Of a DNA stretch of 64,000 nucleotides, positions 42,406-52,101 are shown one piece after another. How positions within the stretch are numbered: the first letter of the stretch is position 1; every line of letters starts with the position of its first letter. Source of the stretch: Cyclobacterium roseum (GTDB lineage: Bacteria > Bacteroidota > Bacteroidia > Cytophagales > Cyclobacteriaceae); assembly GCF_010119225.1 (NCBI RefSeq), contig NZ_WNKF01000001.1, positions 558,001 to 622,000 on the forward strand, in the 5' to 3' direction. The notes beneath the pieces are model-generated. The model saw only the letters and a list, made by a program, of their open reading frames with translations. It was not told the DNA's origin and did not search any database. Position numbers and translations under genes: made by a program.

Positions 42406-43566
42406 TCAGGCTTCGTCCTTCAACGCTTGTAGCATTCCGATAATATGGCCGTAAGCAAACGCGAAGGCTTGCAGACCGGCTCCTTCTGCCTCGTGCTGAG
42501 GAACGTGATCCGGCATCACCATACCGTCAAACTCCACATCCCGTAGTGCCCGCATCACGTGAAAGAAATTCATTTCTCCGTTATCTGGGTAGACTTCCTG
42601 AAAATTATTAAAATTTCCTTTAATATTCCTCAGGTGGATATTGAAGATTTGTTTTCTTTTTCCTACCCAATCAATGATGGGGAAGATCTCATTTTTCGGA
42701 TCCCGAAGCCCTTCTGCAATGGAACCGATACAGAAATTAAAGCCATGATAAGGACTATCGTACAACTGGGCAAATCGTTTGATCCCCTCAAAAACTTCGG
42801 GGCTGTTCCAACGCATGATGCCATTATAGGCATCCGGAACGGGTGGATCAGCGATGTGATTCCCCAATTTAACCTGATATTCCTCCGCTACAGGTATAAT
42901 TCTATCCAAAAGATACGTAATTCTTTCGAAAACTTCATCCGCATCTGCCCTGCCAGCTTTGGTTAATTGCTGTTCCCGCTGTAAGGCTTCCTGATAATTC
43001 CAGGTACTGTAGGAAGCATTTCCCCTCATGGGATCAATCGTTCTTCCCGTACGCAAAACGGGCAATATGGTGGTGTTGTAATTCAGTAATTTCACTCCTG
43101 TTTTTGCGGCTACTTCTATCATTTGCTGCACCATCTCTATTTCCCGGTCCCTTTCGGGGCTTTTTCCCATCATGATATGGGGAATGATTACCCGGTCGAT
43201 TCCAGCAGATGTTAAGGGAAGGTGATAGGCATCGAGGTGGATGCCGTATTTTTCGCAGGCCTCCCGTTTCTTTAAAGAATCTTCCAGGTCCCAACCCTTG
43301 CCCTCAATAAATTTCGGCATGCCGCCATCCAAATGGTATACTCCATGACGTGCCTTAAAAGCCAGGTTTTCCTCGGAAGTCCCTCCGGATTGACAGCCTA
43401 CCTTCATCAATACCTCCTTTCGCGGAGCGGCCGAATTTCTAAGTTGCGGTTCGGATTTATTCTGTGATCCGAATGCCATCGAAGCACTTGCAAAAGCACC
43501 GGCTGTTCCGGAAGCAAGAACTTTTACAAAATTTCTTCTTTGTAGATTTCTCAGGATATTTTTCAT
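42406..43566 (-). CDS. Tat-exported mannonate dehydratase-like TIM-barrel protein
   Basis: The 386-residue protein begins with a Tat-type signal (QRRNFVK then a hydrophobic stretch to about residue 35). The mature part matches the xylose-isomerase-like/UxuA family: GNHIADPP, HLRNIKGNFNNFQEVYPDNGEMNFFHVMRAL read as the C-terminal UxuA block, and GMVMPDHVPQ near the end. UxuA dehydrates D-mannonate to 2-keto-3-deoxygluconate, but it is normally cytoplasmic; an exported version is odd. Substrate uncertain. It lies between the GntP-type permease and garR genes with gaps under 60 bases. Confidence 0.75.
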   Translation of the reverse strand: MKNILRNLQRRNFVKVLASGTAGAFASASMAFGSQNKSEPQLRNSAAPRKEVLMKVGCQSGGTSEENLAFKARHGVYHLDGGMPKFIEGKGWDLEDSLKKREACEKYGIHLDAYHLPLTSAGIDRVIIPHIMMGKSPERDREIEMVQQMIEVAAKTGVKLLNYNTTILPVLRTGRTIDPMRGNASYSTWNYQEALQREQQLTKAGRADADEVFERITYLLDRIIPVAEEYQVKLGNHIADPPVPDAYNGIMRWNSPEVFEGIKRFAQLYDSPYHGFNFCIGSIAEGLRDPKNEIFPIIDWVGKRKQIFNIHLRNIKGNFNNFQEVYPDNGEMNFFHVMRALRDVEFDGMVMPDHVPQHEAEGAGLQAFAFAYGHIIGMLQALKDEA

Positions 43567-43593
43567 AGCTCAATCGGGTTTATTTCATATATT

Positions 43594-45027
43594 TTATACC
43601 AATGGGAAGAGCCTGGCCGCAACCATAATCGTCATCAAGCCTACCAGTCCCATAATTGTCAGCAAAGGAGAAAAGGTTTTTAAAGCTTCCTTCTCAGTTA
43701 AGTTACTCATCTTACACACGATCCAGAAACCACTGTCATTCATCCAGGGAATGAGTTTGGATCCACAGGCAATCGAAAGTCCCAGGTATAGGTGATGGTA
43801 GTCCAGGCCCGCGGTGGACATTCCGGATAGAATCCCGGAAGCGGTGATCATGGCCACCGTGGCCGAACCCTGGGCGGTTCTGACCAAGGCGGTGATAAAA
43901 AAAGCCAACGGAATCAATGCCATCTGGTACCCCTGGGTCAGGCTGGCAATTTTCAAACTAATTCCGGTTTGCTGAAGCATGGCTCCAAAGGCACCTCCCG
44001 CAGCCGTTATCAGAATAATCACTCCACCGCTGGTCAAGGCTGCCTGAACCGCTCCTTTCATTTCACCACCTTCTCTGCTACGCCGAATAAAGAGTGTCAA
44101 CAAGGCGGCCAATGCCCCCAGGATTAAGGCCATGTTCTTTTCTCCTAGAAAGTGAATGCTATCCACAAAAGCAGAGGCACTTTGTCCCGGATGGATTCCC
44201 CAGAAAGTGCTGATAGAAGCACTTCCGGTAATGAGCAGCAAAGGAACCAAAATCGGTGAGGCCGCCAGTCCCAAGGATGGTAATTGGGATTTTGGTCTAT
44301 CCGCCAGGGATTTGATTTCACTCAGGGGGGCATCCAGCGAGTCCCGCAAGGGTATCTCGTTCCTTTTATTTGCCCAAACGGCGAAAGCGTAACCCGCAGC
44401 AATGGTCACCAATCCAACCAGAAAGCCTCCCACCATCATCATACCGATGGGAATGTTCATTTCGGCAATGAGAAACAGGGGCCCGGGGGTTGGGGGAACC
44501 AGGGAGTTAGCCATGGCAGCCCCTGCCGTAATGCAAAGGACCAACAGAAGGTAACTTTTCTTCAGTCTCATGGCCATGGCTTTGGCCAGAGGAATCATGA
44601 GGTAAAAAACCGTATCGAAAAAAACCGGGATTCCCAGAAAGAAACTACCGCTCAAAAAGGCCAGCGGCGCATTTTTTTCACCTGTAAGTCCTAGAATTGA
44701 TCGCACAATGCGCTCTGCTGCCCCACTCATGAGCATGGACTTTCCAATAATGGCAGCCATGGCGATCAATATCCCGATTTTACCGACGGTACTGCCAAAG
44801 GCATCCGCTATCCTTTCTCCAATAGAGGTAAAGGCTAATGCATTGGCTGCAGATTCGGATTGGCCTTTACTGAGGGCAAATTCCCGGATAGCCTCTGCAG
44901 GGGTCATCCAGGCTACCACCAATGCTGCCAGCAGCAGGGCAATAAACGGATTGAGTTTTCCCCCAATAATCCCTCCAACCACGATCAGCATTCCTATCAG
45001 TAAAATGATAAATGGATCCTGCATCAT
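43594..45027 (-). CDS. GntP family sugar-acid:proton symporter
   Basis: The 477-residue inner-membrane protein has about twelve helices and GntP-family segments such as NSLVPPTPGPLFLIAEM and ASGILSGMSTAGLDYHHLYLGLSIACGSKLIPWMNDSGFWI. Members carry gluconate and related aldonates or uronates. Here the natural cargo would be glucarate, galactarate or a 2-keto-3-deoxy acid. Its ATG overlaps the end of the GarL-type gene by four bases, so production is coupled. Confidence 0.88.
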   Translation of the reverse strand: MMQDPFIILLIGMLIVVGGIIGGKLNPFIALLLAALVVAWMTPAEAIREFALSKGQSESAANALAFTSIGERIADAFGSTVGKIGILIAMAAIIGKSMLMSGAAERIVRSILGLTGEKNAPLAFLSGSFFLGIPVFFDTVFYLMIPLAKAMAMRLKKSYLLLVLCITAGAAMANSLVPPTPGPLFLIAEMNIPIGMMMVGGFLVGLVTIAAGYAFAVWANKRNEIPLRDSLDAPLSEIKSLADRPKSQLPSLGLAASPILVPLLLITGSASISTFWGIHPGQSASAFVDSIHFLGEKNMALILGALAALLTLFIRRSREGGEMKGAVQAALTSGGVIILITAAGGAFGAMLQQTGISLKIASLTQGYQMALIPLAFFITALVRTAQGSATVAMITASGILSGMSTAGLDYHHLYLGLSIACGSKLIPWMNDSGFWIVCKMSNLTEKEALKTFSPLLTIMGLVGLMTIMVAARLFPLV

Positions 45028-45797
45028 GTATCGGACGTTTTAAATTGGCTTAATTTGCGTTGCAGGTCACGGGCTCCTGAGGCAACAAAGGTGGCATCCG
45101 ATCCACAGGCTATTAACTGTATTCCCAGGTCCTGATACTTCTTGAAATCGTTTGGATCAAAGATCAAAATGCCCACCGCCTTGGAAGCGTTTTTGGCAGC
45201 GGTAACAATCCGGTCCACCGCTTCTATAAATAAAGGATGGTTCAGGTCCCCATCTATTCCCAAGGCCACGGTAAGATCAGCCGGACCGATAAAGAGCACA
45301 TCCACGCCCGGGGTGTTGGCTATCTCATCGAGTTCTTCCAAAGCCTCTGCCGTTTCGATTTGGATGATCCCAACCAAAGCGTCGCTGGTACCGGATTTGT
45401 ACTTATCAAAATCCTTCCCAAACCCGGTAGCGCGGACCATTTTGGCCACACCCCGAATGCCTATCGGAGGGTAGTGAATCCCTTTTATGGCTTTTTGGGC
45501 CTCTTCTGCTGTAAAAATCCTCGGACACATCACCCCTTCTGCCCCCAAATCCAGGACGCGGTGAATCCGTTCTTTCTGGTAACTTTCTACCCGTACAATG
45601 GGAGCTGCCGCCGTGTGTTCGAGTGCCTGAAGCTGATGCAGCAGATCCTTTGGTTCTCCTGCACCATGCTCCAGATCTATCAGCACCCAGTCAAATCCCG
45701 ATAAACCGACTATCTCAGCCGTTATGGAACTCCCTAAATTCAACCAGCAACCAATTAATGTTTCTCCGGATTTTAAACGCTTTTTTAAATGTTTCAT
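45024..45797 (-). CDS. garL: 2-keto-3-deoxyglucarate aldolase (HpcH/HpaI family)
   Basis: The 257-residue class II aldolase has WVLIDLEHGAGEP, RVESYQKERIHRVLDLGAEGVMCPRI and the metal-binding region near VGIIQIETAEALEELDEIA (with the Glu ligand) and GPADL. It would split 5-keto-4-deoxyglucarate (or KDG) to pyruvate and tartronate semialdehyde. Context with gudD and garR supports GarL over HpaI. It is the first metabolic gene after susD, 62 bases downstream. Confidence 0.87.
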   Translation of the reverse strand: MKHLKKRLKSGETLIGCWLNLGSSITAEIVGLSGFDWVLIDLEHGAGEPKDLLHQLQALEHTAAAPIVRVESYQKERIHRVLDLGAEGVMCPRIFTAEEAQKAIKGIHYPPIGIRGVAKMVRATGFGKDFDKYKSGTSDALVGIIQIETAEALEELDEIANTPGVDVLFIGPADLTVALGIDGDLNHPLFIEAVDRIVTAAKNASKAVGILIFDPNDFKKYQDLGIQLIACGSDATFVASGARDLQRKLSQFKTSDT

Positions 45798-45859
45798 TTA
45801 ATATGAAAGGTTGGTTATTTGGAAAGATGTATTAAAGTTAGAATTTTATACATGAAATC

Positions 45860-47392
45860 CTAGGGTACATCCCACCAAACCCGGGTATCCAAAACATCCG
45901 GTCCCATTCGGCTGGTCGCCTGGTCCACATTTTCCCTATTCACCGTTAGCTCTGAATCGGGATAGGTAAGTCTTCTGATGAAGTCCTCATTTTGCAAATC
46001 ACTTCCCGGGTAGGGATTGGGATTCACAATCGGGAACCCACTTCTTCTAAAATTCGCCCAGGTTTCCGGGCCGATTAGGAAAGAAGACACCCAATATTGG
46101 GTATTTATCAGCTCCAGTTCTTTACCCGTTTCGAGCGGATGATTTTGAAGGTATTCCTCAATGGCTTCCGCTGCGATCTCCGTATCGTTTGGCCAATGCG
46201 CCATTTGCTCCATGTGCGCGCGGATCCCATCCTGATACAATTGTTCGGCATCGCCGGAAACCCAGCCTCTGGCAACTACCTCCGCCCAAAGCAGCAGCGT
46301 CTGCGAATAGGTAACCAGGAAATTCGGGGCTTCTGGATTGCCCAATCGGGTTCGGTCCAATTGGCTGTAGCTAAACAAACTGGCCAATCCGGCCGCTTCC
46401 GCCACCGGAATAATGGTCGTATTATCGTATCCCTGAGGCATGCCAATTTGATCACCCGGGGACCGGTTAGCATTGGCTTCGATTTGCTCTCCCCCACTCA
46501 ATGCTCCTACGTACCGGACGGCTATGGAAGCAAGTCTGGGGTCGTTATTGCTTTGCAGAAAGTTGACAAAATCTTCATCCAGGTAATAAAATGGTGCCTG
46601 TCCCCCATTCAGGTTGGTTCCCACATTATTCCGGTAATCTGCATTATGGCGGACCAAGGCATTATCTTCATTGGATTGCATCAGCCCTCCATTGATGGCT
46701 TTAGTAGCATACTCCTGGGCTGTGGAGGGACTGACTTTTACCAGCCGCATGGCTGCCCGCAACAGCAGGGAATTACCCAGACGCTTCCATTGGCCGATAT
46801 TTCCGCTGTAGAGAATCTCCTGATTGATGGGGTCCTTGTTTTCATCCAGACCCTGAACAGCCATCTCCAAATCATTTAAAATATTCGAATAAATAGACTC
46901 CTGCGAATCGTATTTGGGAAATACCGTTCCTTCTATATATCCCAATCCAGCCTCTGAATAGGGTACATCACCATAGGTATCGGTTAACATCATAAACGTA
47001 TGGGCCTTCCATATGCGCATGATATTGTAAAGGTTCGTCCGCTCCGTGTCCGCACCAAGGTTTTCCAACCCGTCAATTAAATTTTTAGCGATCGTTCGGT
47101 AACCGTTTTGCCAATTTCCCTGAGTGGCAGACCGGTTGTCCTGATTTAGGTTACCGCCGGTACCGACTCCCTGAAAAGGAGTTATCATCTGCTTTACGAT
47201 AGTTGTTTCGTAAGTAAGGTTATTGTAACCGGGAGAACTTGATATTATGGCTTGATTTAATTGAAAAACCGGATCAATAGAGGTAAGACGCACTGGATTG
47301 GTATTCATTTCGTCGAATCCTTCATCGCAGGAGGTCAGGATAAAGGCTCCCATCAACCCCATAAACAGATATATTTTTATTGAATTTTTCAT
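45860..47392 (-). CDS. SusD/RagB-like outer-membrane lipoprotein
   Basis: The 510-residue protein has a lipoprotein signal with cysteine 22 (FILTSC) and the helical, TPR-like body of SusD-type substrate-binding lids, closest in look to the SusD-like-2 group (start EMNTNPVRLTSIDP). It closes over the partner SusC and determines the ligand, which would be a sugar acid or its oligomer here. It is encoded 42 bases after susC, the normal order. Confidence 0.9.
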   Translation of the reverse strand: MKNSIKIYLFMGLMGAFILTSCDEGFDEMNTNPVRLTSIDPVFQLNQAIISSSPGYNNLTYETTIVKQMITPFQGVGTGGNLNQDNRSATQGNWQNGYRTIAKNLIDGLENLGADTERTNLYNIMRIWKAHTFMMLTDTYGDVPYSEAGLGYIEGTVFPKYDSQESIYSNILNDLEMAVQGLDENKDPINQEILYSGNIGQWKRLGNSLLLRAAMRLVKVSPSTAQEYATKAINGGLMQSNEDNALVRHNADYRNNVGTNLNGGQAPFYYLDEDFVNFLQSNNDPRLASIAVRYVGALSGGEQIEANANRSPGDQIGMPQGYDNTTIIPVAEAAGLASLFSYSQLDRTRLGNPEAPNFLVTYSQTLLLWAEVVARGWVSGDAEQLYQDGIRAHMEQMAHWPNDTEIAAEAIEEYLQNHPLETGKELELINTQYWVSSFLIGPETWANFRRSGFPIVNPNPYPGSDLQNEDFIRRLTYPDSELTVNRENVDQATSRMGPDVLDTRVWWDVP

Positions 47393-47434
47393 TTCAGTTC
47401 ATTTTAATGGTGTGATCAATGATTCAATGGACGA

Positions 47435-50400
47435 TTAAAATTTCACATTAAGGTTAAATCCGATACTTCTGGTAACCGGCAAGCCGGTCGCCTCCAATCC
47501 TGCATTGTTGTCGGAGATAATCCCATTTTGGTCCGGATGGATATGAGGCACCCATTTTTTAAGGACGGCTACGTTGTTGGAAACCAGATTTAGCCGCAAC
47601 CCCCTGATAAAATTGTTTTCCGAAACCAGTGATGTAAAATCGTAGCCCAGGGTAAGCTGCCTGAGCTGCCAGGAACCCGCATTAAAGACCGACTGTTCTG
47701 ACATGCGACCGGAGCGAATCGTTTCGTAATAGGTTTGAACCGGAGATTGGGCCGTGTTTATTTCTCCATTGGGATTCACACCGTCCCCCACCACAAAACC
47801 CTGTTCCCTGCCTTCCAGCGTGGCTTTGTCCAGGCCATGCCGATAGGCATTGGTATGTGTTCCCGAAATCATATTGTGCCCTAGTTTGTAGTCAATCAGA
47901 AAAGAAAAACTTAAATTTTTATAGGAAAAACTATTTGTAAATCCTCCCACCCAAATTGGAATGGCCGTTCCAAAATTCAGTTGTTCGTTAGATCGAAGGG
48001 GTCGACCATTATTCGGATCGAATATCTGACGTCCTTGCTCATCCCTGAGGTAACCCCAACCATACAATTGGGCCATGGGCTTGCCTACCTCCTGCCTTAC
48101 TTCACCGTGGAACTCAGCCGTACCTACTGTGATGAACGTTCCATCTACGTCGTCTCCCAAACTCAACACTTTGGATTGATTGTAGGACGCATTGGCACTG
48201 AAATTCCAATTGAAATTATTGCTGATCACTGGTGAGATGGCGGCAAACATTTCCACTCCTTTGTTTTCGCTTTCTCCCACATTGATTAATTGATTCAAAT
48301 AACCAGAGCCGTCTGAAATCTGCGCCTGAAGGATTTGATCCGAGGATAGCTTATCATAATAGGAAACTTCAAACCGGAGGTTATCGAAAAGGGTCATTTC
48401 CAGTCCTATTTCTCTTTCAGTTACCCTCATGGGCCGCAAGTCGTCATTGGGTACGACGGATCCGCTGATAGCCCCTACCGGCTGAGCGATACCATTGGAG
48501 TTGGGAAACTGTTGCTGATTGATATTATAGAAAAGATTATTGGCATAGGGTTGCACATCGGTATCGCTTCCTACTTCCGCATAAGCTACCCTGACTTTGC
48601 CAAATGAAATCCAGTTGGGAAGATTGGCAAAGGCCTGTGAAAAAACGAAGCTACCGGTAATGGAAGGATAGAGAATGCTCCTGTTTGCCGGAGAAAGGGT
48701 AGAAAACCAATCGTTTCTAACGGTACCGTTCAAGAATAGGTAGCCCTTGTGAGACAACTCCGTACTGGCGTACAAGGAATTTACCTGTCGTTCCGACAGG
48801 GTGTAATTCGTAGTGATTTTACTGGAGTTTCCGATCGTGTATAGGCCACGGGTATAGAAATTCTCGCCTAGAAGCGTATTTACATCCAGCCGTCTATACA
48901 TCTGATTTCCCCCCAGATTGACCCGTAAACCAAAGTCTCCGAAGGTTCTATCCAATCCCAGTAAAAAATCGGCATTTACTTCCCGAAAGCGTCTCAAATC
49001 CTGAACGAACTGGCCGTTTACAAATCCGGGGGGTGGTGAGGATTGTCGTTGAGAGCCCGTAGGCAAATTGTATTCGGAATCCCTGGAGAAAAAGTCTTGC
49101 CCAAACCGCCCCTGAACATAGAGCCAATCGGTCAGGTCATATCTCGCCGTAATGTTGCCATAAACCCTGTCCCGAACATTATTTTCAAAACGGGAAAGGG
49201 CAAAGTAAGGATTGGTACGGTTGGTAAACCGGGAATATGGAAATTCATCTCCGTTTTCATCGAAGGCATATTGCTCTAATAGGTCCATGGGCATGGAAGT
49301 AGCAAGGGTATATATTACCACAGGGCTAAAGTCCTGCTCGGCAATATTCGGAGGATTGATCCGGTCTTCCTTTGAATAGTTGATATTACCGGAAACGGTC
49401 AATTTTTTGATATTCTGGGTAAAGCCCAGATTGATCGTTTTTCGGTTGTAATTGGAGCCAGGAAGGATTGCCTTGCTGTCCATATTGGCTACTGATAGGC
49501 TAAAACCACCATTTGGCCCTCCCGAGGAGAGGGTAATGGTATTCGAGAAAGTGGATCCATCCCGATAATAATCCCTGACTTTATTAGGCTGGGGTTCATA
49601 GGGTACTTCAATGCCATCAAACAAAATTTGGGTCATTCCAGGCTCGAATTTCTCACCAAAACTCCAAACTCCCGATACGGGCCTTGGGGAATTGGGCCGT
49701 ACTCCCCCTTCGCCTTGCCCGTATTCGTATTGGTAATCCGTAAAATCCAATGGCGTATCATGTGTGTAATTGGAATTGAGTTCCACCTGGATTCCCGATC
49801 CGGTGGCCCTGTTTCTGGTGGTGATCATGATGACCCCATCCTTTGCTCTGGCTCCATATAATGCCGAAGCAGCTGCCCCCTTTAAGACCGACATAGAGGT
49901 AATATCATCCGGGTTGATACTGCTCAATCCATCGCCGCTATCCGATTTACGATTGCTACCTACCTCCGAAACATCTCCACTTACACCGAAATTGGTATTG
50001 TCAATCGGAACCCCATTGACAACAATCAAGGGGGAATTATTACCACCAAAAGACGAAACCCCTCTAATCCTGATTTTACTGCTGCCCTGAGGCCCAGATC
50101 CCATAGAGGAGATGTTCACTCCGGCTACCTTTCCCTGCAGGGAATTCATAAAATTAGGGGTTCGGTTTATCGTCATCTCTTCGGATTCTACCGTAGAGGT
50201 GGCATACCCCAGGCTTTTTGCTTCTCGTTTTATACCCAAGGCTGTAACGACCACTTCTTCCAAACCGGCAATATCCTCTTGTAAGGTGATATTGATAATT
50301 GACCTGGAATTAATACCGATCCGCTGAGTCGCAAAGCCTATAAAGGAAAATATTAATTCGCCTTCTTCAGGAGCATTTAACGAGTACTCTCCATCAATAT

Positions 50401-50899
50401 TGGTAATCGTCCCAATGGTGGTCCCGGCCACGGAAACCGCCACACCGGGCAAGGGCTCGCCCGACTGGTCGACCACCTGGCCCGACACCTCGATCTCCGC
50501 TATCTCTATTCGAATTTCCTCCAGATGATCAACATTGATCTTTTCGCTTAAAACCCTCACACTGATGGCGTTATTCACCTGTTTGAAATGAAGGTTCTTT
50601 TCCTGAGCCAGCTCCCTCAATATATCTGCAACGCTTCCCTTAACTTGACTCAAATGCAGGATTTCGGAATCTTCAAGGCCGCTATCGCGATAAAAAAACC
50701 GAAAATCGGTTTTACTTTCAATGTGTTGAAGAATATCTTGCAGACTCCCCTGCCTGATATCTAACTTAATGACCACATCTTCAATACTTTTGACACTGTC
50801 AAAGGCATAACCGGTATGAAATACCAGAAGGCTTAACATTCCTAAAGCCAGCATCCTGACTTTTAGATCTTTAATGGGTTTTAATAAAACATGCTTCAT
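47435..50899 (-). CDS. SusC/RagA-like TonB-dependent receptor with STN signalling domain
   Basis: The 1154-residue protein has a signal peptide, an STN (secretin/TonB N-terminal) domain at about residues 40-115, a carboxypeptidase-D-like regulatory domain (VSGQVVDQSGEPLPGVAVSVAGT, about 135-215), a plug (EEVVVTALGIKREAKSLGYA onward) and a large C-terminal barrel ending in an aromatic/basic residue pair. The STN domain is the part that contacts a FecR anti-sigma, and fecR and an ECF sigma gene lie directly upstream. It imports ligand across the outer membrane and signals its presence. Confidence 0.94.
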   Translation of the reverse strand: MKHVLLKPIKDLKVRMLALGMLSLLVFHTGYAFDSVKSIEDVVIKLDIRQGSLQDILQHIESKTDFRFFYRDSGLEDSEILHLSQVKGSVADILRELAQEKNLHFKQVNNAISVRVLSEKINVDHLEEIRIEIAEIEVSGQVVDQSGEPLPGVAVSVAGTTIGTITNIDGEYSLNAPEEGELIFSFIGFATQRIGINSRSIINITLQEDIAGLEEVVVTALGIKREAKSLGYATSTVESEEMTINRTPNFMNSLQGKVAGVNISSMGSGPQGSSKIRIRGVSSFGGNNSPLIVVNGVPIDNTNFGVSGDVSEVGSNRKSDSGDGLSSINPDDITSMSVLKGAAASALYGARAKDGVIMITTRNRATGSGIQVELNSNYTHDTPLDFTDYQYEYGQGEGGVRPNSPRPVSGVWSFGEKFEPGMTQILFDGIEVPYEPQPNKVRDYYRDGSTFSNTITLSSGGPNGGFSLSVANMDSKAILPGSNYNRKTINLGFTQNIKKLTVSGNINYSKEDRINPPNIAEQDFSPVVIYTLATSMPMDLLEQYAFDENGDEFPYSRFTNRTNPYFALSRFENNVRDRVYGNITARYDLTDWLYVQGRFGQDFFSRDSEYNLPTGSQRQSSPPPGFVNGQFVQDLRRFREVNADFLLGLDRTFGDFGLRVNLGGNQMYRRLDVNTLLGENFYTRGLYTIGNSSKITTNYTLSERQVNSLYASTELSHKGYLFLNGTVRNDWFSTLSPANRSILYPSITGSFVFSQAFANLPNWISFGKVRVAYAEVGSDTDVQPYANNLFYNINQQQFPNSNGIAQPVGAISGSVVPNDDLRPMRVTEREIGLEMTLFDNLRFEVSYYDKLSSDQILQAQISDGSGYLNQLINVGESENKGVEMFAAISPVISNNFNWNFSANASYNQSKVLSLGDDVDGTFITVGTAEFHGEVRQEVGKPMAQLYGWGYLRDEQGRQIFDPNNGRPLRSNEQLNFGTAIPIWVGGFTNSFSYKNLSFSFLIDYKLGHNMISGTHTNAYRHGLDKATLEGREQGFVVGDGVNPNGEINTAQSPVQTYYETIRSGRMSEQSVFNAGSWQLRQLTLGYDFTSLVSENNFIRGLRLNLVSNNVAVLKKWVPHIHPDQNGIISDNNAGLEATGLPVTRSIGFNLNVKF

Positions 50900-50946
50900 G
50901 GGATTTTGGGTATTGGTTTAAATTCTACGTAAAAGACACAAGCAAT

Positions 50947-51972
50947 TCAACTCGGGGATGGATAGATGGACACATTCTTTCCAGTCAATTCAAAATCAAA
51001 TCGCATGGAGTGGCCCAACACGTTTAGCACATCAGTCAGGTAGGCGTTTTTCCGGAAGGTGCCGGAACATCGGTCGTTAGGGAAATTTCCATTTACCGCT
51101 ATTTCGACATCATACCAGTTTTCTAGTTTTATAAGTATCGATTGAAATGGCTCTTTATCAAAATGCAGAATTCCTTCCTTCCACAAGGAAATTTTTCTCG
51201 GGTCTATGTCCATTTTTTGCATGGGTTGACTTCCAGAAGGAACCACACTCCCTTCGCCCGGAGCCAGTTGCATGTTAATACCGGTTCGCTCATTTCTCAC
51301 TCGTAGTTTCCCAGTGGCTAAGGCTATTTCTATGGATTCCGGTGAATGGGTCGTTACATTAAAAGAAGTACCCAAAACGGTGGTGGTTGCGTGGGATGCC
51401 TGAACTGTAAAGGGCCTTTCTCCGCTCTTTTCTACCTCAAAAAAGGCCTCTCCTTTTAATTTCACCTGACGGTTTTTTGTAAAATTTCGGGGATAATTGA
51501 TTTCGCTACTGGCATTTAAAAAAACGCGGGAGCTGTCCGGTAACAAGATTTTTGATTTTACGCCCTTGGGATTCGATTTCGTAATCCAGTTCAATTCCGA
51601 ATCCAACTCCGTAGCGATTGGTTCTCCCTCATAGGGCGGCAGGTAACCCCATTCCCGGAACATAAGTAAAACGATCAGCACAGCGGCCGCATATCGAATC
51701 CAACGATAGATACGGGGTGAATTTCCGGGAAAATCACGAACCTGTCTATTCGTTTTTTTTTGATCTTCCTCCTCCTTTGGATATTGCGGTATGGAAGGTA
51801 AATAAGCATCCGTTCTGCCCGGGTCGATTTCAGTCTCCCAAATTGATTCCAGTAATTGCTGATACGCTTTTTTACCATCAGGACTATGCAGGTATTCTAA
51901 AAATGCCTTCGCACCACTTCTTGACAATTTGCCTTCCTGGAAATCGTTCCATTTTTTAGTAAAACCTTTCAT
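50947..51972 (-). CDS. FecR family anti-sigma factor
   Basis: The protein has an N-terminal cytoplasmic part with a sigma-binding-like helix, one membrane helix at about residues 92-106 (from ATG 51972), a periplasmic FecR domain and a C-terminal DUF4974-like domain (PFQSILIKLENWYDVEI). It holds the upstream-encoded ECF sigma inactive until the SusC STN domain signals. I use ATG 51972; a GTG six bases earlier (51978) would add two residues. Confidence 0.92.
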   Translation of the reverse strand: MKGFTKKWNDFQEGKLSRSGAKAFLEYLHSPDGKKAYQQLLESIWETEIDPGRTDAYLPSIPQYPKEEEDQKKTNRQVRDFPGNSPRIYRWIRYAAAVLIVLLMFREWGYLPPYEGEPIATELDSELNWITKSNPKGVKSKILLPDSSRVFLNASSEINYPRNFTKNRQVKLKGEAFFEVEKSGERPFTVQASHATTTVLGTSFNVTTHSPESIEIALATGKLRVRNERTGINMQLAPGEGSVVPSGSQPMQKMDIDPRKISLWKEGILHFDKEPFQSILIKLENWYDVEIAVNGNFPNDRCSGTFRKNAYLTDVLNVLGHSMRFDFELTGKNVSIYPSPS

Positions 51973-52101
51973 ACACACCTGGTAGGTTATACGGTATATA
52001 TGCTTTAATAAGGATATTTACTTATGTAACCGAAATTATTTCCATATATTTTAATGCAATACGTAATTCCTAAAGAATTATTAATCTAAACTATCAAATC
52101 T

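Noticed and set aside
46097-46879. A 260-residue plus-strand frame
   Set aside because: Antisense shadow of the susD-like gene.
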